Shown piece by piece: positions 1 to 6,694 of a DNA stretch of 13,555 nt. Numbering within the stretch: the stretch's first letter is position 1; every line of letters starts with the position of its first letter. A program made the translations under genes and the position numbers. Under the pieces are notes generated by a model that saw nothing but the letters and a program-made list of their open reading frames with translations, ran no database searches and was not told the DNA's origin. The stretch lies in contig CALAZZ010000299.1 of the NCBI GenBank assembly GCA_937926515.1, forward strand, positions 1 through 13,555, given 5' to 3'. The DNA is from an uncultured Bacteroidales bacterium (GTDB lineage Bacteria > Bacteroidota > Bacteroidia > Bacteroidales > F082).

Positions 1-2047
1 TCGGGCGATGGCAGCTTCAACGATAATGCGGTGGTCGATGCCGTGTATACGCCGGGTGCAGGAGATATAGCTGCAGCTGAAGTGGTACTCACCATCACTG
101 CATTCGGTAACGGAAGCTGCGGCACCGTCTCCGACAGCATGACACTCACCATATGGCCGGCAGTGGTGGCTACCGCCGGCGTGGATGCAGCCATCTGCGA
201 AGGGGATGTATATGTGCTCGATGGTGCCTTCGCTGAAAATCATGAGTCCCTGACCTGGTCTTCTTCAGGCGATGGTAGCTTCAGTGATCTGAACGTATTG
301 AACCCCGTCTACACACCGGGTGAAGGGGATATCGCTGCCGGACAGGTCACCCTCACACTTACCGCCTTTGCTATGGGGGTTTGTGAGGATGTCACAGATC
401 ATATGGTGCTCACTATAACAGGGGCTCCCACAGCCAGCGCAGGACCGGATGATCAGATCTGTGAAGATCAGGGAAGCTATGCATTGAATGCCTCCGCTTC
501 AGGATATGATCATGTATTGTGGTCTTCATCGGGCGATGGCAGCTTCAACGATAATGCGGTGGTCGATGCCGTGTATACGCCGGGTGCAGGAGATATAGCT
601 GCAGCTGAAGTGGTACTCACCATCACTGCATTCGGTAACGGAAGCTGCGGCACCGTCTCCGACAGCATGACACTCACCATATGGCCGGCAGTGGTGGCTA
701 CCGCCGGCGTGGATGCAGCCATCTGCGAAGGGGATGTATATGTGCTCGATGGTGCCTTCGCTGAAAATCATGAGTCCCTGACCTGGTCTTCTTCAGGCGA
801 TGGTAGCTTCAGTGATCTGAACGTATTGAACCCCGTCTACACACCGGGTGAAGGGGATATCGCTGCCGGACAGGTCACCCTCACACTTACCGCCTTTGCT
901 ATGGGGGTTTGTGAGGATGTCACAGATCATATGGTGCTCACTATAACAGGGGCTCCCACAGCCAGCGCAGGACCGGATGATCAGATCTGTGAAGATCAGG
1001 GAAGCTATGCATTGAATGCCTCCGCTTCAGGATATGATCATGTATTGTGGTCTTCATCGGGCGATGGCAGCTTCAACGATAATGCGGTGGTCGATGCCGT
1101 GTATACGCCGGGTGCAGGAGATATAGCTGCAGCTGAAGTGGTACTCACCATCACTGCATTCGGTAACGGAAGCTGCGGCACCGTCTCCGACAGCATGACA
1201 CTCACCATATGGCCGGCAGTGGTGGCTACCGCCGGCGTGGATGCAGCCATCTGCGAAGGGGATGTATATGTGCTCGATGGTGCCTTCGCTGAAAATCATG
1301 AGTCCCTGACCTGGTCTTCTTCAGGCGATGGTAGCTTCAGTGATCTGAACGTATTGAACCCCGTCTACACACCGGGTGAAGGGGATATCGCTGCCGGACA
1401 GGTCACCCTCACACTTACCGCCTTTGCTATGGGGGTTTGTGAGGATGTCACAGATCATATGGTGCTCACTATAACAGGGGCTCCCACAGCCAGCGCAGGA
1501 CCGGATGATCAGATCTGTGAAGATCAGGGAAGCTATGCATTGAATGCCTCCGCTTCAGGATATGATCATGTATTGTGGTCTTCATCGGGCGATGGCAGCT
1601 TCAACGATAATGCGGTGGTCGATGCCGTGTATACGCCGGGTGCAGGAGATATAGCTGCAGCTGAAGTGGTACTCACCATCACTGCATTCGGTAACGGAAG
1701 CTGCGGCACCGTCTCCGACAGCATGACACTCACCATATGGCCGGCAGTGGTGGCTACCGCCGGCGTGGATGCAGCCATCTGCGAAGGGGATGTATATGTG
1801 CTCGATGGTGCCTTCGCTGAAAATCATGAGTCCCTGACCTGGTCTTCTTCAGGCGATGGTAGCTTCAGTGATCTGAACGTATTGAACCCCGTCTACACAC
1901 CGGGTGAAGGGGATATCGCTGCCGGACAGGTCACCCTCACACTTACCGCCTTTGCTATGGGGGTTTGTGAGGATGTCACAGATCATATGGTGCTCACTAT
2001 AACAGGGGCTCCCACAGCCAGCGCAGGACCGGATGATCAGATCTGTG
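1..2047 (+). repeat. Tandem array of identical 528-bp units (3.88 copies visible, cut by window edge)
   Basis: Copies start at 1, 529, 1057 and 1585. Copies 1 and 2 were compared base by base and are identical. The encoded residues of all copies are identical, and identity persists until base 2047, where the next copy diverges. The unit encodes 176 residues, so the array stays in frame. Each unit is itself two related 264-bp (88-residue) modules. Module A starts at 421, 949 and 1477 and has APTASAGPDDQIC. Module B starts at 157, 685, 1213 and 1741 and has PAVVATAGVDAAIC. Both share WSSSGDGSF, VYTPG.GDIA and cysteines at module positions 14 and 76. A hand count gives 288 G+C in 528 bases (54.5%), against 40% in 4561-4800. 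The left end of the array is outside the window. Confidence 0.97.
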
Positions 2048-5000
2048 CCAGTGAAGGAAGCTACCTACTCAATGGCATTGCAGCAGATTATGAGTCAGTG
2101 CTTTGGGTCAGTTCAGGAGATGGATACTTTGATTCAGAAGATTCACTCATAACTATCTACACACCAGGCGACAACGATATTATTACCGGCGAAGTGGTGC
2201 TCACACTCACTGCTTTTGGTAACAGCAGCTGCGGCACGGTTTCAGACAGCATGACACTTACCATATGGCCATTTGTAGAAGTCTTTGCCGGTGAAGATCA
2301 AATCATCCCGGTTGGCACTTCGACCATCATTCATGATGCTACAGCTATTGGTTCAGGAATGCTGACATATAGTTGGGAACCCGCTGAAGCTTTAATAGAT
2401 CCAACAGCCCTCAATCCAATTACAGTGGATCTGTCAGAGACCACAATATTTACATTAACCGTGATTGATGAATATGGTTGTGTCGGTTCTGATCAAATGA
2501 CAGTTTATGTTACAGGTGGGGCACTGGTGGCCAGTCCGTTTGCTGATCCGGATGAAATCTGTGAAGGTGAAACTACTCAATTATTCGCCAATGCTTCTGG
2601 CGGCTCCGGAGAATATACGTATAGCTGGTCATCCAATCCTGAAGGATTTACTTCAGAAGAAGCCAATCCATGGGTCGATCCTGAAACCACCACCATATAC
2701 ACAGTCATTGTAAATGATGGATTCAATACGGTCAGTGGTTCAGTTGTGGTAACCGTCAATCCATTGCCAATTGTAGATTGCCCGGATAACCTGGCCGTTT
2801 GTGCCGATGCCTTCGCATTTGAATTGACGGAAGCTACGCCCCAGGGCGGTATCTATAGCGGAACAGGTGTATATCTTGAAAATGGTGTCTACTTCTTTGA
2901 TCCGGCTGCAGGAGTTGGAACATACACCATCACCTATATATATAGTGATGAGAATGGATGTAGCAGCAGCTGTGCATTCAGCATCACTGTGAATGATATC
3001 CCGGATGTATTTGCAGGTGAAGATCAAACCATACCCAATGGCACAAGCACCATCATAAGCGATGCAGCCGCAGCAGGTAGCGGTGTACTCACATACAGCT
3101 GGGCTCCAGCAGAACTGTTGGTTGACGCTACTGTTCTGAATCCATCAACGGTGAACCTGTCTCAGACAACTATCTTCACCCTGACTGTAGTGGATGAAAA
3201 TGGTTGTTCAGCAAGTGATCATATGACCATCAATGTTTCCGGTGGGGCACTGGCAGTTAGTCCATTTACTGATCCGGATGAGATCTGTGAAGGTGAAACA
3301 GCTCAATTATTCGCCAATGCTTCTGGCGGCTCCGGAGAATATACGTATAGCTGGTCATCCAATCCTGAAGGATTTACTTCAGAAGAAGCCAATCCATGGG
3401 TCGATCCTGAAACCACCACCATATACACAGTCATTGTAAATGATGGATTCAATACGGTCAGTGGTTCAGTTGTGGTAACCGTCAATCCATTGCCAATTGT
3501 AGATTGCCCGGATAACCTGGCCGTTTGTGCCGATGCCTTCGCATTTGAATTGACGGAAGCTACGCCCCAGGGCGGTATCTATAGCGGAACAGGTGTATAT
3601 CTTGAAAATGGTGTCTACTTCTTTGATCCGGCTGCAGGAGTTGGAACATACACCATCACCTATATATATAGTGATGAGAATGGATGTAGCAGCAGCTGTG
3701 CATTCAGCATCACTGTGAATGATATCCCGGATGTATTTGCAGGTGAAGATCAAACCATACCCAATGGCACAAGCACCATCATAAGCGATGCAGCCGCAGC
3801 AGGTAGCGGTGTACTCACATACAGCTGGGCTCCAGCAGAACTGTTGGTTGACGCTACTGTTCTGAATCCATCAACGGTGAACCTGTCTCAGACAACTATC
3901 TTCACCCTGACTGTAGTGGATGAAAATGGTTGTTCAGCAAGTGATCATATGACCATCAATGTTTCCGGTGGGGCACTGGCAGTTAGTCCATTTACTGATC
4001 CGGATGAGATCTGTGAAGGTGAAACAGCTCAATTATTCGCCAATGCTTCCGGCGGTTCAGGAGAATATACATATAGCTGGACCTCAATACCTGAAGGTTT
4101 CAACTCAAACGAAGCTAATCCATGGGTTGTTCCTGAATCAACTACCAGGTATGAAGTGACAGTGAGTGATGGATATAATTCAGTTAGCGGCGTAACTACC
4201 CTTACTGTGAATCCAAGCCCAACCATTATTACAGTAGCCACTCAACCGGCTATAACAGGCAAACCCAATGGAGTGGCTGAGATCATCGCAACAGGTGGCA
4301 CTCCTCCATTGCTATATTCACTCACAGGAACAGCACCATGGCAAGAAAGCAATATATTCGACAATCTGGAAACAGGTTATTATACTGCTTACGTAATTGA
4401 TGCGAAAAACTGCATGGATTCCTTTGAATTCATCATCGGCAACCAAGTACCGGTTCAGATTATTGCTCATGATGATGAAAGCTGTGTCGATGAAATTATT
4501 TCCATTCCGGTATTGGCAAACGGATTTAAGGATGTATTAAGCTTCACCCTACATATTGAATTTGACCATAGAATTATCCAATTCAGAGGGTTAGAAAGCA
4601 CCCACGATGCACTGTCCAATGGTCCATTGGTAGCTGCGGAAACTTTGCAAAATGCAATTCAATTAACATACAGATCATTAGATGGTCCTGTGACCATTCA
4701 CCAGGATGAATACTTGACAATACTTGAATTTGTGGCACATGATGATGGGACTACACCATTGATTTGGGATGAAACCAATTGTGTGTTTGTGATGGCAGAA
4801 GTTGAACAACAACCTGAGATCATTGTTCCCGGCAAGATCGTGGTACATCCCGATCCTGTGGTTGAGATTTCAGGAGAGCGAGAATATTGCGTTGGAGAAA
4901 CTCTTAGGCTTCGCGCAACCTCCGTTAACGGCGAAGAACTGATTTATCAGTGGCACAGCCCTGATGGAACCATTCATTCAGGTAATGAGCTTGATTTTGA

Positions 5001-5904
5001 TGAGGTTACCACTGCACACAATGGCACCTTCACTTTGATAGCAGCTAACAAAAATGGTTGTGAAACAGTACAGGAATTTGAAATTACTGTTACACTGGCT
5101 CCTACAGTCAGTATGTTAGCAGTTGATACCATCTGCAGCAATGATTACTATCAGATCTCAGATGTTTTTGCAACCGGATTTAATAAACTTGAATGGACAA
5201 CTGACGGTGATGGACGTTTCAGTAATTCAAGCATACTCGAAACTTCATATCAACCCGGCAGGAACGATATCAGGCAGGGACGTGTTACATTAAACCTAAC
5301 TGCAACCAATGACAACGAAAATTGTGGGTCTGCTACAGGTGAACTTATACTTTACATCATGCCTACACCTGAGATCACTGAGGTCATTGTGACAGAGGCT
5401 GATTGTGATCTGGCAACAGGAAGCATCAATATTGTGATGCCCGACATACCGTATCCGGTATGGTTCAGTATAGACAATGGAATGACCTGGCAGGATGATC
5501 CTATATTTGACAGCCTGGCACATGGCTCATATTATATTTCAGTAATTGACTATTATGGCTGTGAAACAACTTATGAATTTGATCCTACCGTGGTACCTCA
5601 ACCAGAAGATTGTGAACGTCTGCAATGGTTCATACCAAACGCATTTACACCAAATGGTGACGGATTGAATGATACCTTCGGCCCTGTATGGATTAACAAT
5701 GCCATACCTGTTGAGTTCAATATGCAGATATTCAGTAAATGGGGTCAGTTAATATTTGAAACTGATAATCCGCTTGAAGGATGGGATGGAACCTATATGG
5801 GTGAGTTGCTACCACGCGATACATATGCATATATCATCCGCCTCACATTCTCGTCAACCAAAGATAAAGATGAGATCCGAGGCACGGCCACTTTGATCAG
5901 ATAA
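1..5904 (+). CDS. Giant multi-domain surface adhesin-like protein with type B T9SS sorting domain (5'-truncated)
   Basis: The frame is open from base 1, so the start and signal peptide lie outside the window; 1967 codons plus TAA are visible. The GTG at 31 is only the first in-window start-like codon. Residue numbers count from base 1. Residues 1-682 are 88-residue Ig/PKD-like modules in an identical array. Residues 683-756 finish a divergent module. Residues 757-1405 are PKD-like and GTYTITY-type modules, including a 242-residue tandem duplication. Residues about 1406-1483 are SprB-like, 1485-1615 cohesin-like, 1616-1698 Ig-like, 1699-1787 a distant array-type module and 1788-1866 SprB-like. 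Residues 1876-1967 are the gliding-motility-associated C-terminal domain, with FIPNAFTPNGDGLND, a KWG motif, WDG and a terminal TLIR. That domain family directs export across the outer membrane by the type IX system. The paired cysteines, mostly two per module, fit an extracellular protein. A role in adhesion or gliding is inferred from architecture; no enzyme domain is visible. Confidence 0.93.
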   Translation, partial: SGDGSFNDNAVVDAVYTPGAGDIAAAEVVLTITAFGNGSCGTVSDSMTLTIWPAVVATAGVDAAICEGDVYVLDGAFAENHESLTWSSSGDGSFSDLNVLNPVYTPGEGDIAAGQVTLTLTAFAMGVCEDVTDHMVLTITGAPTASAGPDDQICEDQGSYALNASASGYDHVLWSSSGDGSFNDNAVVDAVYTPGAGDIAAAEVVLTITAFGNGSCGTVSDSMTLTIWPAVVATAGVDAAICEGDVYVLDGAFAENHESLTWSSSGDGSFSDLNVLNPVYTPGEGDIAAGQVTLTLTAFAMGVCEDVTDHMVLTITGAPTASAGPDDQICEDQGSYALNASASGYDHVLWSSSGDGSFNDNAVVDAVYTPGAGDIAAAEVVLTITAFGNGSCGTVSDSMTLTIWPAVVATAGVDAAICEGDVYVLDGAFAENHESLTWSSSGDGSFSDLNVLNPVYTPGEGDIAAGQVTLTLTAFAMGVCEDVTDHMVLTITGAPTASAGPDDQICEDQGSYALNASASGYDHVLWSSSGDGSFNDNAVVDAVYTPGAGDIAAAEVVLTITAFGNGSCGTVSDSMTLTIWPAVVATAGVDAAICEGDVYVLDGAFAENHESLTWSSSGDGSFSDLNVLNPVYTPGEGDIAAGQVTLTLTAFAMGVCEDVTDHMVLTITGAPTASAGPDDQICASEGSYLLNGIAADYESVLWVSSGDGYFDSEDSLITIYTPGDNDIITGEVVLTLTAFGNSSCGTVSDSMTLTIWPFVEVFAGEDQIIPVGTSTIIHDATAIGSGMLTYSWEPAEALIDPTALNPITVDLSETTIFTLTVIDEYGCVGSDQMTVYVTGGALVASPFADPDEICEGETTQLFANASGGSGEYTYSWSSNPEGFTSEEANPWVDPETTTIYTVIVNDGFNTVSGSVVVTVNPLPIVDCPDNLAVCADAFAFELTEATPQGGIYSGTGVYLENGVYFFDPAAGVGTYTITYIYSDENGCSSSCAFSITVNDIPDVFAGEDQTIPNGTSTIISDAAAAGSGVLTYSWAPAELLVDATVLNPSTVNLSQTTIFTLTVVDENGCSASDHMTINVSGGALAVSPFTDPDEICEGETAQLFANASGGSGEYTYSWSSNPEGFTSEEANPWVDPETTTIYTVIVNDGFNTVSGSVVVTVNPLPIVDCPDNLAVCADAFAFELTEATPQGGIYSGTGVYLENGVYFFDPAAGVGTYTITYIYSDENGCSSSCAFSITVNDIPDVFAGEDQTIPNGTSTIISDAAAAGSGVLTYSWAPAELLVDATVLNPSTVNLSQTTIFTLTVVDENGCSASDHMTINVSGGALAVSPFTDPDEICEGETAQLFANASGGSGEYTYSWTSIPEGFNSNEANPWVVPESTTRYEVTVSDGYNSVSGVTTLTVNPSPTIITVATQPAITGKPNGVAEIIATGGTPPLLYSLTGTAPWQESNIFDNLETGYYTAYVIDAKNCMDSFEFIIGNQVPVQIIAHDDESCVDEIISIPVLANGFKDVLSFTLHIEFDHRIIQFRGLESTHDALSNGPLVAAETLQNAIQLTYRSLDGPVTIHQDEYLTILEFVAHDDGTTPLIWDETNCVFVMAEVEQQPEIIVPGKIVVHPDPVVEISGEREYCVGETLRLRATSVNGEELIYQWHSPDGTIHSGNELDFDEVTTAHNGTFTLIAANKNGCETVQEFEITVTLAPTVSMLAVDTICSNDYYQISDVFATGFNKLEWTTDGDGRFSNSSILETSYQPGRNDIRQGRVTLNLTATNDNENCGSATGELILYIMPTPEITEVIVTEADCDLATGSINIVMPDIPYPVWFSIDNGMTWQDDPIFDSLAHGSYYISVIDYYGCETTYEFDPTVVPQPEDCERLQWFIPNAFTPNGDGLNDTFGPVWINNAIPVEFNMQIFSKWGQLIFETDNPLEGWDGTYMGELLPRDTYAYIIRLTFSSTKDKDEIRGTATLIR
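2005..2268 (+). repeat. Divergent terminal module A closing the 528-bp array
   Basis: This 264-bp, 88-residue module sits exactly in phase with the array. It is identical to the array copies for its first 43 bases (2005-2047) and then diverges. Family features remain: the first cysteine, a SSGDG core, a YTPG.(N)DI motif, and an almost unchanged end with GTVSDSMTLTIW. It is the copy next to unrelated modules, as expected for an array edge that escapes homogenisation. Confidence 0.85.
2576..4049 (+). repeat. Perfect 726-bp tandem duplication (two full copies plus 22 bp)
   Basis: Copy 1 is 2576-3301, copy 2 is 3302-4027, and 22 identical bases follow (4028-4049). The unit encodes 242 residues made of three modules. 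The first is a PKD-like domain with GGSGEYTYSW. The second is a module with GGIYSGTGVY and GTYTITYIYSDENGCSSSC. The third is a second PKD-like domain with VFAGEDQTIPNGTSTII and LTYSW. The flanking homologous modules (2269-2575 upstream, 4050-4215 downstream) have the same order but differ at many bases. The two copies are therefore a recent duplication within an older repeat family. Confidence 0.95.
4453..4845 (+). other. Cohesin-like domain region within the adhesin
   Basis: Residues about 1485-1615 read VQIIAHDDESCVDEIISIPV, then a hydrophobic alternating strand LSFTLHIEFDHRIIQF, then AIQLTYRSLDGPVTIHQDEY, LTILEFVAHDDGTTPLIWD, a second cysteine (ETNCVF) and a closing strand PGKIVVHP. This order of 'fixed-interval VxV start, SFxLxIxFD, xIxLxYxS, LxxLxFxAxxxGxxxLxWD, GxIxV' resembles the cohesin-like beta-sandwich found in Bacteroidota surface proteins. 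Family assignment is by eye. No dockerin is visible in the window. Confidence 0.6.
5095..5361 (+). repeat. Distant relative of the 88-residue array module
   Basis: The 89 residues beginning LAPTVSMLAVDTIC follow the array module position by position: a cysteine near position 14, LEWTTDGDGRFSNSS in place of LWSSSGDGSFNDNA, YQPGRNDIRQGRVTLNLTA in place of YTPGAGDIAAAEVVLTITA, and a second cysteine near the end. It lies about 2.8 kb downstream of the array in the same gene. Its base sequence and codon choice differ strongly from the array, so the module family is old even though the array is recent. Confidence 0.85.
5626..5901 (+). other. Type B T9SS sorting / gliding-motility-associated C-terminal domain
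   Basis: The last 92 residues have the full pattern of this domain: FIPNAFTPNGDGLND at the start, a MQIFSKWGQLIFE strand with the KWG motif, a GWDGTYMG turn, an RDTYAYIIRLTF strand, and a GTATLIR end at the stop codon. In characterised members the domain is recognised by the type IX secretion machinery, which exports the protein across the outer membrane. This is the strongest single indicator of the phylum in the window. Confidence 0.93.
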
Positions 5905-5920
5905 TTATATATTATTTATT

Positions 5921-6559
5921 ATGAAAGGGATATCATTAATTGTTATATTATTATTCGGTATTCTGACCTATGGTCAGGAAAGAATTTTCAAGGCGAATGA
6001 AGTCTTTAAATATGTGGTGACGTATGAAACCGAAAATTTAAAATCTTATGACACCATAAGTATTTTCGTAACAGGCAATATGTGGAAGCAAGCACCCAAC
6101 TCCCAAAAGGAAATTATTATCCGCTATGATCTTGAAAAGATTGATAGGCATCTTTTTAATGATCTCCAAACAATCGGATGGGTGCACACAGATACAACCG
6201 GCGCAGTAGAAAACGAAAACACCTGTTGGTTTCATCCTCCAAGACATAATCAATTTATGATGCTCGAGCTGGCCCCTTTCCCCAGAATAGATTATCCTCT
6301 TGAAGTAGGTAAAGAATATTCAGGCGTACTTTTTATAGGAGAAGGTTGGGGTGAATTCTCCAATTCCAAAGTATACTGGAATTACGAAGTTAAAATGCGA
6401 AACGATAATTGTTGGTACATCTCTGCAGAAGCAATGCCAACGGCTTTCCCTGCCGATGTGAACCGACTTGATCTCACCTTCGATGAAAATGCAGGCTTTA
6501 CCAGACTGAAATACTCATTTAGCAATGGTACGAATATTGAGATGATACAATTAAAATAA
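5921..6559 (+). CDS. Secreted protein of unknown function (212 aa)
   Basis: I do not recognise this family. The first 18-19 residues (MKGISLIVILLFGILTYGQ) form a signal peptide with one lysine, a strongly hydrophobic core and a probable cut near TYG/Q, with no lipobox cysteine. The mature part is about 193 residues, rich in aromatic residues and beta-forming stretches. It contains a central CWFHPPRHNQF segment, LELAPFPRIDYPLEVGKEY and GEGWGEFSNSKVYWNYEVK, and has only two cysteines. These features suggest a periplasmic or surface beta-rich domain, which is inference. The ATG lies 16 nt after the adhesin stop in an almost pure A/T leader without a Shine-Dalgarno sequence, usual for this phylum. 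No separate promoter fits in the gap, so co-transcription with the adhesin is likely. It could be an accessory of the adhesin or an unrelated passenger. Confidence 0.85.
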   Translation: MKGISLIVILLFGILTYGQERIFKANEVFKYVVTYETENLKSYDTISIFVTGNMWKQAPNSQKEIIIRYDLEKIDRHLFNDLQTIGWVHTDTTGAVENENTCWFHPPRHNQFMMLELAPFPRIDYPLEVGKEYSGVLFIGEGWGEFSNSKVYWNYEVKMRNDNCWYISAEAMPTAFPADVNRLDLTFDENAGFTRLKYSFSNGTNIEMIQLK

Positions 6560-6593
6560 GGTATCACAACAGCGGACCAAATAGTTTGTAAAG

Positions 6594-6621
6594 AAATGAT
6601 TATTCCTTTCCGAAATCATTT
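6594..6621. terminator. Weak inverted repeat between convergent genes (possible terminator)
   Basis: AAATGATT (6594-6601) and AATCATTT (6614-6621) are perfect 8-bp inverted repeats with a 12-nt loop. They lie in the 135-bp gap between the end of the small secreted protein and the end of the ABC exporter. The stem has only one G-C pair, and neither side is followed by a long T tract (CTTT on the minus side). The position suits a shared terminator but the structure is weak. Confidence 0.25.
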
Positions 6622-6694
6622 AACAAGATCATTATTTAAAAGTTGGCTGATCAGGTTGAGATAACAGACTACCACCTCCCCTGTCAGCGTGAAA

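Noticed and set aside
31..33. GTG as the start of the adhesin
   Set aside because: The frame is open upstream to base 1 in the same repeat, and there is no signal peptide, so the real start is outside the window.
510..1827. Minus-strand reading frames of 70 and 81 codons recurring every 528 bp
   Set aside because: They are antisense shadows of the identical repeat array, repeat only because the array repeats, and resemble no protein.
1..2047. Repeats considered as CRISPR or noncoding satellite DNA
   Set aside because: The units are 528 bp, contiguous with no spacers, multiples of three, and encode a continuous cysteine-containing protein module.
2507..4241. Short plus and minus frames of 60-95 codons in the 726-bp repeat region
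   Set aside because: They lie wholly inside the adhesin reading frame and duplicate with the 726-bp unit; no signal, motif or start context supports them.
4453..5904. The adhesin as a cellulosome scaffold
   Set aside because: Only one cohesin-like domain is present, with no dockerin, carbohydrate-binding or glycoside hydrolase module in the window.
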